DNA of 64,000 bases from Planctomycetota bacterium (lineage in GTDB: Bacteria; Planctomycetota; UBA8742; UBA2392): assembly GCA_016722065.1 (NCBI GenBank), contig JADKGX010000002.1, forward strand, positions 868,001 to 932,000, written 5' to 3'. This document shows positions 51,711-61,141 of this stretch, one piece after another. Position numbers and translations under genes: made by a program. The notes under the pieces are model-generated. The model was not told the origin of the DNA and made no database searches. It was given only the letters and a program-made list of their open reading frames with translations. Positions within the stretch are counted from its first letter, which is position 1. Every line of letters begins with the position of its first letter.

Positions 51711-54017
51711 ATGCGCGCGCCAACGATTGCCCTCTTTGTCTGCAGCCTGGTCGCCCTGGCCTGGCCCGGCGACACCGTGGTGGCCAAGCCCAAAGCAACC
51801 AAAGAAGACCGTTCACACTGGACCAGCCTTGGCATTTCGGGCGGCGGCGCCATGTATTGCCCGGCCATCAGCGGAGTGGACCCAAACCTGATGATGGTGA
51901 ACTGCGACATGAGTGCGGCCTATATCTCACGCGACGGCGGCCGAAGCTGGGAGATGATCCACGCCGACCAGTTGGGTGGCAACACGCGCTGCCGGCCATG
52001 CTGGCACCCCAAAGAACGCGACACTTTGCTGGCTGCCAGCGGCTGGAACGGCCGTTTGCGTGTCAGCCGCGACGCCGGGCGCACGTTTGCAGACCTTGGC
52101 AACATCGACGGCGGGCTGCACGGAGAGATTCACATCTGCCGCGACAAACCCGAACTGGTGTTTGCCGGCACCGACAAAGCAGTCTGGCGTTCGCCCGACG
52201 GCGGCAAGAACTGGAAGGCCGCAGCAGGCCCAACCGGCCAGGTCCGGGCCTTTGCAAGCGGCATGGCGGCGCCAGCCAAAAAGGCCGCGCCGGTACTGCA
52301 TGTGTTTGTCGCAACCAGTGCCGGCATCTGGCGCAGCGTTGATGACGGCGTCACCTGGGCCGAGGCCACGAGCGGACTGCCTGCCAAAGATGTGCGCAGC
52401 CTGGCCGGCTGTGTGGATGGCGGTGGCGGGCCCAAACCCAAGCCCGGCGCGCTGTACTGCTGCGTGCCCGGCACCAGCGACAACGGCAAGTACGCCGGCG
52501 GCATTTTCAAAAGTGAAGACCTTGGGCAGTCTTGGCAAAGCGCCATGGGCGAAGGTACCAACCAGGACACCAAAGCCGCCGACGACTGGGCCCAGGGGCA
52601 AATCTGCCAGTATCAGCGCGTGCTGTGTGCGTCGACGGACCCGAACATTGTGTGGGCCTTCAACTCCAATACCGGTGTAATGCCGCCCCACCACACGGCC
52701 GCGTTTCGCAGCACCGACGGCGGCAAGAAGTGGGCCGCAACGTTCTTTCCGGACCCGCGCATGGCTGGCTACAACGTGGATGCCGACTACACCACCACCG
52801 GCGACGGCCAGTTTTACCAGAACGTACCCGAAGGCGTGGCCATCTGCCCCACCAACCCCGACATCGTGATTCAGGTGGATATGGGCTGCTGCATTGTCAC
52901 CAGCAACGGCGGCAAGTCGTGGTTCAATGGCCATTGCCGCGCAGCCAAAGAAAAAGGCTTCTTTGAAAACACCGGGCTGGTCGTCACCAGTGTGCACCAC
53001 TACTTCGTCGACCCGCATGAGCCCAATCGCCACTACATCTGTTACACCGACATCGGCTTTGCGCGGTCGCTGGATGCCGGCAAGACCTGGCACTGGTGGG
53101 GCAAGAACGAAAAAGCCCCTTGGCGCAACACCTGTTACGAGCTGGCCTTCGACGCCGACAAACCGGGCCGCATCTGGGGTGCCTTCAGCAACATCCACGA
53201 CATTCCCAACAACAACATCATTGGCGGCAACCACAACGCCAACGGGCCCGGCGGCGTTTGCGTCAGTGAAAACTTCGGCGAAACCTGGGTGGAATGCAAA
53301 GGCCTGCCCCTGGCGCCTGTTACCTCCATCTGCCGCGCCAAACTGGTGCTCGAAAAGAAGGGCAAGCCTCAGTGGCTGCTGGTAGCTGGGGTGTTTGGCA
53401 AGGGCGTGTTTACCTCTGCCGACGACGGCAAGACCTGGCAGGAAAGAAACAGTGGCCTGGCGGCCGAAAGCAACCGGCGCGTGTGCCGCGTGCAGGCGCA
53501 CAAGGACGGCGCTTTGTTCGCCCTGGTGACGGCCCTGCGCACGGGCAACAGCTGGAATGACGAATCCGGCCTGTACCGCAGCCTGGACGCTGGCCAAAGC
53601 TGGGATCGCGTCAATGCAAGCCAGCCGCTGCACTGGCCCAAGGACTTCGCCGTCGACCCGCAAGACGCCGACCACATTTTGATCGGCGCAGCCGCAGCCG
53701 CAGGCAAGGACGAAGCCGGGCTGTGGCAGACCACCGATGGCGGCAAGACTTTCAAGCGCGTGCTGAAAGAAGGCAGCGAACACTTCGGCGCAAGCTTCAG
53801 CCCGCACCATAAGGGCTGGATCTATGCCACCCTGTGCGAAGGCGCAGACGGCCCGGCGTTGTGGCTAAGCAAGGACAGCGGCGCCACCTGGGCTGGCTGC
53901 AAGGAACTGCCCTTTCGCAACGTGCAGCGGGTTGATTTTGACCCCAACGACGAAGAAGTCATCTACCTGGCCACCTTTGGGGGAAGCGCCTGGCGCGGCC
54001 CCGCAGAATGGAAGTGA
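51711..54017 (+). CDS. Secreted BNR/sortilin-like beta-propeller protein
   Basis: 768 aa from an ATG behind GGAGG; signal peptide PTIALFVCSLVALAWPGDTV. At least a dozen Asp-box motifs (S-x-D-x-G-x-x-W/F) are spread over the chain: SRDGGRSW, SRDAGRTF, SPDGGKNW, SVDDGVTW, STDGGKKW, TSNGGKSW, SLDAGKTW, SADDGKTW, SLDAGQSW, TTDGGKTF and SKDSGATW. Two stacked propellers, as in Vps10/sortilin or xyloglucanase folds, are likely. Several Cys (CRPCW, GCCIV) may form disulfides. No catalytic residues can be assigned. It abuts sfsA (1-base overlap). Confidence 0.82.
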   Translation: MRAPTIALFVCSLVALAWPGDTVVAKPKATKEDRSHWTSLGISGGGAMYCPAISGVDPNLMMVNCDMSAAYISRDGGRSWEMIHADQLGGNTRCRPCWHPKERDTLLAASGWNGRLRVSRDAGRTFADLGNIDGGLHGEIHICRDKPELVFAGTDKAVWRSPDGGKNWKAAAGPTGQVRAFASGMAAPAKKAAPVLHVFVATSAGIWRSVDDGVTWAEATSGLPAKDVRSLAGCVDGGGGPKPKPGALYCCVPGTSDNGKYAGGIFKSEDLGQSWQSAMGEGTNQDTKAADDWAQGQICQYQRVLCASTDPNIVWAFNSNTGVMPPHHTAAFRSTDGGKKWAATFFPDPRMAGYNVDADYTTTGDGQFYQNVPEGVAICPTNPDIVIQVDMGCCIVTSNGGKSWFNGHCRAAKEKGFFENTGLVVTSVHHYFVDPHEPNRHYICYTDIGFARSLDAGKTWHWWGKNEKAPWRNTCYELAFDADKPGRIWGAFSNIHDIPNNNIIGGNHNANGPGGVCVSENFGETWVECKGLPLAPVTSICRAKLVLEKKGKPQWLLVAGVFGKGVFTSADDGKTWQERNSGLAAESNRRVCRVQAHKDGALFALVTALRTGNSWNDESGLYRSLDAGQSWDRVNASQPLHWPKDFAVDPQDADHILIGAAAAAGKDEAGLWQTTDGGKTFKRVLKEGSEHFGASFSPHHKGWIYATLCEGADGPALWLSKDSGATWAGCKELPFRNVQRVDFDPNDEEVIYLATFGGSAWRGPAEWK

Positions 54018-54787
54018 TGCACCGGTTCACCTACCCGTTGCCGATCCTGCGTGCCACGCTGATGCAGCGCGTCAACCGCTTCATGGCCGACGTGCAGCTG
54101 GAAAGCGGACAGCGCCTCACGGCCCTGTGCGCCAACACTGGCAGCATGAAAACCTGCAGCGAGCCCGGAAGGCCAATCCTGCTTTCCTTCAAAGGCGAGG
54201 GCGCGGGCAAGTATCCGCACCTGTGGGAATCCATCCACATGGGTCAATGCTGGGTCAACGTCAACACCAGCCTGCCCAACGGTGGTACCAAGCAACTGGT
54301 GCTGGCCGACGCGCTGGAATCGCTGCAAGGCTGGCCCTTTGTGCGCAGCGAGGTGAAGTACGGCCGCGACGGGCGCTCTCGCATTGACCTGTTGTTGACT
54401 TGCACTCCGCCGCCCAAGAAGCGCAAGAAGGACCCTGACCCGCAGCCACGTTGTAAACCCGACGGCCGGCCGGACTGTTACGTCGAGGTCAAGAACACAT
54501 CCATGCGCGCCGGCGATTGTTCGGTGTTTCCGGATTCGGTCACGGAGCGCGGCCAGAAGCACCTGGTCGAACTGACGGCGCTGGCCCGCAAAGGTATCGG
54601 CGCGGCCATGGTCTACTTTTGCGGGCGCACCGACACACAGGCCTTTCGGCCCGCCGATGAAATCGACCCTGCCTACGGCAAGCTGCTGCGAAAGGCCGTC
54701 AAAGCCGGTGTGCAGGTGCTGCCGCTGCAACTGCGCTTTGATGAATCGGGCTGGGAGTACGTGAAGTTGCTGCCGGTTCAACTGTAG
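54017..54787 (+). CDS. sfsA: SfsA-family DNA/RNA nuclease-like protein
   Basis: 256 aa from the ATG that overlaps the previous stop (TGATG). SfsA proteins combine an N-terminal OB-like fold with a PD-(D/E)XK-type nuclease core: VNRFMADVQLESG and ALCANTGSMKTCSEPGRP at the start; later SEVKYGRDGRSRIDLLLT, the catalytic YVEVKNTSM, FPDSVTERGQKHLVEL and GIGAAMVYFC. An insertion of about 15 residues rich in Lys/Pro (PPPKKRKKDPDPQP) interrupts the core loop. E. coli SfsA was first linked to maltose regulation and later found to bind and cut nucleic acid. Confidence 0.88.
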   Translation: MHRFTYPLPILRATLMQRVNRFMADVQLESGQRLTALCANTGSMKTCSEPGRPILLSFKGEGAGKYPHLWESIHMGQCWVNVNTSLPNGGTKQLVLADALESLQGWPFVRSEVKYGRDGRSRIDLLLTCTPPPKKRKKDPDPQPRCKPDGRPDCYVEVKNTSMRAGDCSVFPDSVTERGQKHLVELTALARKGIGAAMVYFCGRTDTQAFRPADEIDPAYGKLLRKAVKAGVQVLPLQLRFDESGWEYVKLLPVQL

Positions 54788-54815
54788 TGGTTGGCAACGC
54801 TACTGGTCTGAAACG

Positions 54816-56591
54816 TCAGGTTCGGCGCGCGCGCCGCCGCGCAAGCGATTGTTCCATTTCCGGGGCGCGCAACGCCAGCGACAGCCCGGCGTAAATCACA
54901 AACCCTGCGGCAATGCCTCCCGCGACGCTGACCATCAGGCTGACACGCCCGGTCAGACCGAACTTGTTGCGCAAGGCGCCCTCCACAAGGTAGGCGCCCA
55001 CGCCCATCACCAGCGACACCAGCGCCGCGCGCAGCATGCTGCGCGGAATCTCGCGCACCTTGCTGGGGCTCATGGGCTGGGCCAGCCGTTCGCTGGTGGC
55101 CGGCAGGGCTGCTGCGCGCATGCTGTCCAGCACCGTGCCGCGCAGCCGCTTGCGAAGCGCCAGCACCATCAAGGTCAGGTTCACGGCACCACTCAGCGCC
55201 GTGCCCAGTGCCAGACCAGCTTCCTTCAGCGGCGTCTGCAACAGAATGATGTTCGCGACCAGGTTGATCGCCACTGAGATCAGGGCCAGGCGCGTGGGTG
55301 TTTTGTGGTCGCGCAACGCATAGAAGGCCTTGGTCAGCAGGCTCAACACACTCACAATTGGCAGGCTCAAGCACAGCATTGCCACCACCAGCGCGCAGCG
55401 GTGCAGCATGGCAGTATCTGGCGTGCGGCCGCCAAACAGCAGGGTGGTAATCGGCTCTGCCAGCGCGGCCAGCCCAAAGGCCGCCGGCAGCGCGACAAAG
55501 GCAATCAGGCGCGTGCTGTTCAGCAGGCTTGCGGTCAGCTTGTCCAACTCGTTGGCCGCAGCAAAACGTGACATCAGCGGAAACATCGCCGTGCCTAGGG
55601 CCACTCCGACCAGCCCCAGCGGAAACTGAAACAGCCGCGAGGCATAGGCGTAACTGGCCACGGCACCGTCGCCAGATACCAGCAACTCAGCCAGCAACTG
55701 GTCCATGAACGTGTTGACCTGGAACACCGCCAGTGCAAACAGCATCGGCGCCATGGCCTTGAAGGTTTCGCGCAGGCCAGGCTCACCCAGCGCAAGCCGC
55801 GGGCGGCTGAACAGTTTGGCGCGCTTGAGTTCAGGAATCTGCAGCGCCCACTGCGCAAAACCGGAAAACAGCACGCCGGCGCTCATGACCAGCACGGCCA
55901 TGTTGGGCTGCGACCGCAGCGGAGAAAGCCATATCCCCACCAGCACCGCCACCCAGATCACGTTGGCAATCGCCGGTGTCAGGGCCGGCAAACCGAAGCG
56001 GTTCCAGCAGTTCAAAGCCCCGGCCTGCAGCGCCGAAAGACAGATGAACACCACATAGGGCAGCAGAACGCTCAGGTACTGCCGAAAGGCCTCAAACTTC
56101 GCCACATCACCAAACCAGTGGGCGGGCAGCAGCCACATGATGCCGATAACGACAGCGCTGACACCGCCCAGCCCCAGCGCCAGCAGCAGCGCCATGGTGC
56201 CCAGCAGCCGACGGGTGGCCTCCATGTCGCCGCGCAGGCGATAGCGCGTCAGCACCGGAATCATCGCGCTGGATAACGCGCCCTCGCCAAACAGCTTGCG
56301 AAACAGGTTGGGGATGGTGAAAGCCAGAAAGAAGGCGTCAATGTCGCGGCCGAAGCCAAACAGCATGGCCGTCAACACATCGCGCGCCAGGCCGCTGATG
56401 CGACTGACCAACGTGGCCAGGCTGACCACCAGGGCAGAGCCAACAACGCTGCGGGCCGCGCGCTGGCTGCGCTGCTCTTCTTCAATACGAACAGAGTCCG
56501 CGGCAATCTGCGCCGGGGCAAACCCGTCGGCAACGGCAGGTTCACCCGGCGCGGCGGGCGTCGGGGCATCCGTTGGCGGCTGCTGTGGCAT
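54816..56591 (-). CDS. murJ: Lipid II flippase MurJ
   Basis: 591 aa with about 14 TM helices, of the MOP/MviN superfamily. MurJ moves lipid II across the cytoplasmic membrane for peptidoglycan synthesis. Family features are SVVGSALVVSLATLVSRISG then GLARDVLTAMLFGFGRDIDA, FFLAFTIPNLFRKLFGEGAL, SSAMIPVLTRY, and MAPMLFALAVFQVNTFMDQL near mid-chain. A 35-residue Pro/Ala-rich N-terminus precedes the first helix. Presence of murJ implies peptidoglycan or a related wall. Confidence 0.92.
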   Translation of the reverse strand: MPQQPPTDAPTPAAPGEPAVADGFAPAQIAADSVRIEEEQRSQRAARSVVGSALVVSLATLVSRISGLARDVLTAMLFGFGRDIDAFFLAFTIPNLFRKLFGEGALSSAMIPVLTRYRLRGDMEATRRLLGTMALLLALGLGGVSAVVIGIMWLLPAHWFGDVAKFEAFRQYLSVLLPYVVFICLSALQAGALNCWNRFGLPALTPAIANVIWVAVLVGIWLSPLRSQPNMAVLVMSAGVLFSGFAQWALQIPELKRAKLFSRPRLALGEPGLRETFKAMAPMLFALAVFQVNTFMDQLLAELLVSGDGAVASYAYASRLFQFPLGLVGVALGTAMFPLMSRFAAANELDKLTASLLNSTRLIAFVALPAAFGLAALAEPITTLLFGGRTPDTAMLHRCALVVAMLCLSLPIVSVLSLLTKAFYALRDHKTPTRLALISVAINLVANIILLQTPLKEAGLALGTALSGAVNLTLMVLALRKRLRGTVLDSMRAAALPATSERLAQPMSPSKVREIPRSMLRAALVSLVMGVGAYLVEGALRNKFGLTGRVSLMVSVAGGIAAGFVIYAGLSLALRAPEMEQSLARRRARRT

Positions 56592-56597
56592 GTACCC

Positions 56598-57428
56598 CTA
56601 CTTGCCGGCGTCCTTGCCGGCGTCGGCGCCGAAGCGCTTCTCCAATTCCTTTCGGATTTCGGAGACGTAGGCCTTTGCGATTTCCTGCAATGGTTTGTTG
56701 TCGGCACCGTCGCGCACGCGCACACTGACCTTCACGCGCACGGTTTCGCCCTCGGTGCGGTCGTAAACGCTGATGCGCACGTCGTCGCGGGTCTTTTCCA
56801 GCGGGTTCTGCTTCACGGCGCGCAGAAAACCCTTGTCCTTTTCAGCTTGTTCCACACTTCCGTACAGCTTGGCCACGGCTTCGCAGGCCTCAAAGGCCTG
56901 GCCCGGCTTGACCCGGAAGTAGCTTACGGCTTCGTCTTCGGCGACGGGGTTTTCGCTGGTGGTGTCGATTGGTGTCTTGCCGGGTTCAACGTCGCCACCC
57001 TTCCATTGCTTCAGCACGCGCCACACGGCGTTGGAATATTCCTTGGCAATGTCCTGACGGGCGCCACCGTCTGCACTTTTGGCAAACCAGGCATGCACAA
57101 TCAGGCGCGAGCGAATCTCGGTGCCCTTGGTTTTGTCGTAGACCCTGCCTTTGACTGTGTAGCCTTCCTTTTCGCTCGAATCCGGCGAAAGATTGAAGCA
57201 GCGCAACTCCATGGTGTCAGGGTTTTCGTTGTCAATGCGGCCGTTTTGTTTGGCCACCAACCGAAACGCTTCCCAGGTGTCTTTGGGTGTGGATTCGTAG
57301 TCCTGCAGCCAGCCGTTGTCGCCTTCCGGCTTGCCGGTGAAACTGAAAAACTCGGCCGTTTCGCGGCAGCTGATCAACGGCAACACGGCAAAAGCCATCA
57401 ACAGGCTGGTCAGAATCACTCGGGTCAT
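56598..57428 (-). CDS. Lipoprotein with two DUF3568-like repeats
   Basis: 276 aa. Signal peptide ends in LISC, a lipobox giving a lipid-anchored Cys21 (CRETAEFFSFTG). Two similar units follow (about 45-150 and 165-262): DTWEAFRLVAKQNGRIDNEN, YTVKGRVYDKTKGTEIRSRL, then FEACEAVAKLYGSVEQAEKD and RISVYDRTEGETVRVKVSVR. The layout matches DUF3568-type lipoproteins. A Lys/Asp/Gly tail ends the chain. The role is unknown. It lies between cobalamin adenosyltransferase and murJ genes on the same strand, likely one transcript. Confidence 0.72.
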   Translation of the reverse strand: MTRVILTSLLMAFAVLPLISCRETAEFFSFTGKPEGDNGWLQDYESTPKDTWEAFRLVAKQNGRIDNENPDTMELRCFNLSPDSSEKEGYTVKGRVYDKTKGTEIRSRLIVHAWFAKSADGGARQDIAKEYSNAVWRVLKQWKGGDVEPGKTPIDTTSENPVAEDEAVSYFRVKPGQAFEACEAVAKLYGSVEQAEKDKGFLRAVKQNPLEKTRDDVRISVYDRTEGETVRVKVSVRVRDGADNKPLQEIAKAYVSEIRKELEKRFGADAGKDAGK

Positions 57429-57432
57429 GGTC

Positions 57433-57993
57433 TCAACTCTTGCGTGGGGTCCAGGGAATATCGGCCACCTTGGCGCGGTGGTTTGAAAGCCGCGCCATGG
57501 TGAAAAGCCAATCCGAAAGACGGTTCAGGTACTTGATGCCGGGCATGTTGCGCTGCCCCAGTTTGGGCTGGGCCACGCGCACGGCGCTGGTTTCGCGTTC
57601 AGCCCTGCGGCACACGGTGCGGGCCAGGTGCAGCAGCGCGGCCTGTTTGCAGCCGCCGGGCAGAATGAAGTTGGTCAGGGGTGCAAGTTCAGTGTCGGCC
57701 TGGTCCATCTGCTGTTCCATCTGCGCCACCAGTTCGGCACTCAGCGCAGGTGTCTTTTGCGACAACTGGTCCCCGGACGCCAGGATCGCGCCCAGGTTGA
57801 ACAGTTCTACCTGGTGGGCCTGCATGCGGGCGCGGATTTCGCCATCGCCTTCTTCAGCCGCGACAAGCCCAAGGACGGAGTTAAGCTCGTCAACCGTGCC
57901 GTAGGCTGCCACGCGGGCGTCGTGCTTGGGCACCCGTGCGCCGCCAAACAGGCCTGTGGAACCATCGTCGCCGGTTTTGGTGTAGATCTTCAT
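57433..57993 (-). CDS. Cob(I)yrinic acid a,c-diamide adenosyltransferase, PduO type
   Basis: 186 aa. It transfers adenosyl from ATP to reduced corrinoid to make adenosylcobalamin. Family features are KIYTKTGDDGSTGLFGGARV (ATP site), AYGTVDELNSVLGL, FNLGAILASGD, FILPGGCKQAALLHLARTVC then RRAER, and YLNRLSDWLFTMAR. It is PduO-like, matching human MMAB. No B12-dependent mutase is in the window. It precedes the lipoprotein and murJ genes and is divergent from the SDR gene. Confidence 0.92.
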   Translation of the reverse strand: MKIYTKTGDDGSTGLFGGARVPKHDARVAAYGTVDELNSVLGLVAAEEGDGEIRARMQAHQVELFNLGAILASGDQLSQKTPALSAELVAQMEQQMDQADTELAPLTNFILPGGCKQAALLHLARTVCRRAERETSAVRVAQPKLGQRNMPGIKYLNRLSDWLFTMARLSNHRAKVADIPWTPRKS

Positions 57994-58035
57994 TGGTGGC
58001 GGAGTTTAGCAGCGCCAGACCCTTTGGATACGCCT

Positions 58036-58767
58036 GTGGATAGCCGCATTACAACCGCACTGGTAACGGGCAGCGCCCGCCGCAATGGTCAAGCCATGGC
58101 GCTTTGGCTGGCAGCCCGGGGCGTTGCCGTTGCTGTGCACTACCAGCACTCAGAAGCCGAGGCCGAAGAAACCCGCGCCCGGTGCGAGGCCTTGACCAAG
58201 GGCGCGATCAAAGTGCAGGGCGACCTGCGGCAGGCCGAGTCTGCCGCGAACGTGATTGCCCAGGTGCACCAGAAGTTCGGCGCGTTGCACGTGCTGGTGA
58301 ACAATGTGGGCAACTACCTGCGCAAGGACCTGTTTGAGTTGACGCCGCAAGAATGGCGCGACCAGATGGAAAGCAACCTGTACTCAGCCTGGTGGTGCAT
58401 GCGCGCCGCAGTGCCGATCATGCGCGGCCAGGGCTTTGGGCGCATCGTCAACCTGGGTTACGCCGCCGGCGAGCGCCCCACGTACAACCGCCTGACCGTG
58501 CCCTATCACATCGCCAAAACCGGGCTGGCAACACTGACACGCAGCGCCGCAGCAGCCGTGGCCAAGCAGGGCATCACGGTCAACACGATCGGAGTAGGGA
58601 TACTCGAGAACAGCATCATCAAGCCAGTAAACCCGCCCGCTGGACGGTTTGCAGGTTTTGAAGACATCTGCAACGCGCTGGGTTTTTTCCTGTCGCCCCA
58701 AAGCGACCACATCAATGGCAGCCAGATCGACGTAAACGGCGGCTGGATCCCGGAACAGATTCTGTAG
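58036..58767 (+). CDS. Short-chain dehydrogenase/reductase
   Basis: 243 aa from GTG (58036); TTG at 58024 is possible. Classical SDR fold: cofactor loop TGSARRNGQAMA (the Gly pattern is altered, as in PTR1/FolM-like enzymes with ARR), NNVG, and the catalytic Tyr157-x3-Lys161 in YHIAKTGLATL. C-terminal SDHINGSQIDVNGGW is typical. The Arg-Arg loop suggests NADPH preference (inference). The substrate is unknown; pteridine or 3-oxoacyl reduction is possible. Confidence 0.88.
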   Translation: MDSRITTALVTGSARRNGQAMALWLAARGVAVAVHYQHSEAEAEETRARCEALTKGAIKVQGDLRQAESAANVIAQVHQKFGALHVLVNNVGNYLRKDLFELTPQEWRDQMESNLYSAWWCMRAAVPIMRGQGFGRIVNLGYAAGERPTYNRLTVPYHIAKTGLATLTRSAAAAVAKQGITVNTIGVGILENSIIKPVNPPAGRFAGFEDICNALGFFLSPQSDHINGSQIDVNGGWIPEQIL

Positions 58768-58806
58768 CCACGTCACGTTGGCCGTGCATCTTTGACCAGC
58801 GCTTCG

Positions 58807-60042
58807 CTAGCCTACATACTGCGTTTCGCTGTGGTGTTCCGGGTTGCGGAACCAGACCCAGGTCCCGTACACCATGTTGATCGCCATCAAGCCCAAAATG
58901 GGCAGCAAGAACCAGTAGGTGTGCATGGGCGGTGCCAGCAGCCCCAGGGCCGCAATCGCCCCGCCGGTTCCCAGCTTCAACAGCGGGCTGGTTACGGGGT
59001 GCGTGGGTTCATGGGGCGTGCGGGCCAGGCGGGTTTCAATCAAGCCAATGCTGGCAACCGAACAACCAAGGGCCGTGCCCAGCAGCGCCTGCACTTCTGT
59101 TGGCAGCGCGGCAATGCTGCTGCGGGCCACCACGTTCAACAGCCCGGCGCCAGAGGCCGCAATGCCCAGCACCAGCGGCATGTGAAAAATCGTGCCCCAG
59201 AAATACACATTAAACCTGTCAGGCCGCGGCACGCGCCGCGCCACGAAGTCAAAGTAGATCCACCACAGGCAAAACGGCACGGCAATCGCCAGCAGGCTCA
59301 CCACGGCCAGGTGGCCATCCAGGTGCTCATGTACCGCCAGCCCGTTGATTGACCCGACGATTCCCTCGCCCAGCACAATGATGACGAACAGCCCGAAGCG
59401 CTCGGGCATTTTGCTTGTGCTCCAGCGCGGCAGCCTGGCCTGGATGTTCAGGGTCAACAGTGGCGTCAAGAAAGTGCCAAACAGACCCACTGCCCAAAGC
59501 AGGTGCTTCCATGGCGCATCCACCCAGATCGAAGCAATCCAAAGTGCGTGCGACGGCAGAAACCCCAGCAGATAGCCCCTCATGACGGGCCGAAACGGCG
59601 GGTTGTGAACCGCACCACGAAACCAGAAACACAGAATCAAAAGGCTGGCCCCGACGTAGCTCAAGGCAAAGCCAGTGGCGTTGTGCCCCGCCCCGTCGTG
59701 GGCAAAAAAGGCCAGGGCGGCCACACCCACAATCTGCAGAAACGCAAACATCCGTGCCTCCAGGCCGCGCGACTCAAACCTCTCGTTGTAAACCGTGCCG
59801 GTAATCCAGACCCACCACACGGCAACAAACAGCAGCACAAATTCGCCCGCGCCCTGCCAGGTAACGTGTTCTGCCAGGTGATGCGAAATCTGGGCCACCG
59901 CGACCACAAACACCAGGTCGTAAAACAACTCCATCCACGTCACTTTGCGGTGTTCGTGGCGCTCTTCTTCATCATGCAGGCGCGGCCGCTGCCACCAGCC
60001 GGAAGCCTTGCCCGCAGTTGAGGAAGATGGTTGTACGGACAA
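58807..60042 (-). CDS. Low-temperature-requirement A (LtrA) family membrane protein
   Basis: 411 aa with about ten TM helices. The conserved N-terminal block WMELFYDLVFVVAVAQISHH and the later KMPERFGLFVIIVLGEGIVG identify the LtrA family, named from a Listeria protein needed for growth in the cold. Biochemical function is unknown. A charged cytoplasmic N-terminus (RPRLHDEEERHEHRKVT) precedes the first helix. It is the only gene between the SDR and enoyl-CoA hydratase genes. Confidence 0.88.
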   Translation of the reverse strand: MSVQPSSSTAGKASGWWQRPRLHDEEERHEHRKVTWMELFYDLVFVVAVAQISHHLAEHVTWQGAGEFVLLFVAVWWVWITGTVYNERFESRGLEARMFAFLQIVGVAALAFFAHDGAGHNATGFALSYVGASLLILCFWFRGAVHNPPFRPVMRGYLLGFLPSHALWIASIWVDAPWKHLLWAVGLFGTFLTPLLTLNIQARLPRWSTSKMPERFGLFVIIVLGEGIVGSINGLAVHEHLDGHLAVVSLLAIAVPFCLWWIYFDFVARRVPRPDRFNVYFWGTIFHMPLVLGIAASGAGLLNVVARSSIAALPTEVQALLGTALGCSVASIGLIETRLARTPHEPTHPVTSPLLKLGTGGAIAALGLLAPPMHTYWFLLPILGLMAINMVYGTWVWFRNPEHHSETQYVG

Positions 60043-60228
60043 GCTGCGATTCCCGAGTCAGTAGGGTGTCAGGCCAGAAGCAGGCAGATTACTCGTGAAG
60101 CGCCACCTGTGCCAGCGCAGCCGAACAACCCCAGCCCAAGCCCAAGGGAAGGGGCCAGGGCAGCGGGAACCCAAGGGCGAAAATCCTACCCGGGTGCGGC
60201 GCCAGCTTACATTTCGCGCTGCCTACCG

Positions 60229-60282
60229 TTTCGGACCGCGGGCCTCGGCCCGCTTGGCGGGCGAGACGCCCGCGATCCGAAA
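60229..60282 (-). repeat. Nested cruciform-like hairpin
   Basis: Outer stem 60229-60243 with 60268-60282 (14 of 15 pairs), inner stem near 60248-60253 with 60257-60262. It follows the enoyl-CoA hydratase stop on the minus strand and may act as a terminator or a REP-like unit; no U-tract is seen. Confidence 0.6.
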
Positions 60283-60291
60283 GCACAGTGA

Positions 60292-61083
60292 CTACTCTGC
60301 CCAGTTGGGTTTGCGCTTTTCCAGAAAAGCCGCGATGCCTTCTTTGCATTCTTCGGTGCTTCTTGCCATGGCGTTCATGTCGCTGGCCCAGACCAGGCCG
60401 TCTTCCATGCTCATGCCGTGCAGGCGCCAGAACATGCGTTTGACTGTTGCCATGGCTTGCGGGGCGTTCTTGCGCAGGGTGTCGGCAAGCTGTTGCGCTG
60501 TGGCCTCCAGATCGGCGGCGACCACCACTTTGCTGACCAGCCCCATTCGGTGGGCTTCGTCGGCGTCCAGTGTGCGGCCGGATAAACACAAGTCGCGAGC
60601 AACGCGTTCGCCCAGCTGGTGGGTCAGCAGCACCATCACAATCGCCGGAATGAAACCAATCTTCACCTCGGGGTAGCCAAACGTGGCGTCGCGCGTGGCC
60701 ACCACAAAATCGCAGCAGCTTGCCAAGCCGCAACCACCGGCCAGCGCCGGGCCGTGCACCAGCGCAATCGTCGGCTTGGGAAACGTGTACAGCTTGATAA
60801 AAAAGTCGCGTAGCCCGTGGCTGGAGGCCTGGTTCTGCTGCACGCTGGCGGCCTGCAAACCCTTGATCTCTTCCAGGTCAGCCCCGGCGCAGAACACCGC
60901 ACCATTGCCGCGAATCAACACGCAGCGTACGTCATCGCGGTGGCGCAGGGTTTCCAGCTCACTGGACAGCGCCGTTACCAGCTCGGTGCTGAGCGCATTG
61001 CGCTTGTCGGGACGGTTCAGGCGCAACGTCATGGCCCCGCGCGCGGCATCGAACTCAAGTTTGATCGCATCGAAACCAGACAT
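60292..61083 (-). CDS. Enoyl-CoA hydratase/isomerase family protein
   Basis: 263 aa from MSGFDAIKLEFDAARGAMTL; the frame upstream only translates the CAATGAA repeat (FIVHCSLFIAH) and is not coding. Crotonase features: LRLNRPDKRNALS, IRGNGAVFCAGADLEEIKG (oxyanion hole), ALVHGPALAGGCGLASCCDF and TFGYPEVKIGFIPA. It probably hydrates enoyl-CoA in fatty or branched amino acid breakdown, and sits near HMG-CoA lyase, which fits leucine degradation (methylglutaconyl-CoA hydratase; inference). Confidence 0.88.
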   Translation of the reverse strand: MSGFDAIKLEFDAARGAMTLRLNRPDKRNALSTELVTALSSELETLRHRDDVRCVLIRGNGAVFCAGADLEEIKGLQAASVQQNQASSHGLRDFFIKLYTFPKPTIALVHGPALAGGCGLASCCDFVVATRDATFGYPEVKIGFIPAIVMVLLTHQLGERVARDLCLSGRTLDADEAHRMGLVSKVVVAADLEATAQQLADTLRKNAPQAMATVKRMFWRLHGMSMEDGLVWASDMNAMARSTEECKEGIAAFLEKRKPNWAE

Positions 61084-61094
61084 TGGGACCCCTG

Positions 61095-61136
61095 CATGAG
61101 CAATGAACAATGAGCAATGAACAATGAACAATGGGT
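61095..61136 (+). repeat. Left repeat arm, CAATGAA-type words
   Basis: Tandem 7-8-base words of the type GAGCAATGAACAATG repeated about five times upstream of the enoyl-CoA hydratase start. It is the near reverse complement of the arm at 61642-61693 on the other side of the four-helix gene. Confidence 0.85.
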
Positions 61137-61141
61137 GAGGC

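Noticed and set aside
60089..60733. 214-codon minus-strand frame
   Set aside because: Overlaps the enoyl-CoA hydratase in another frame and crosses a hairpin; no domain.
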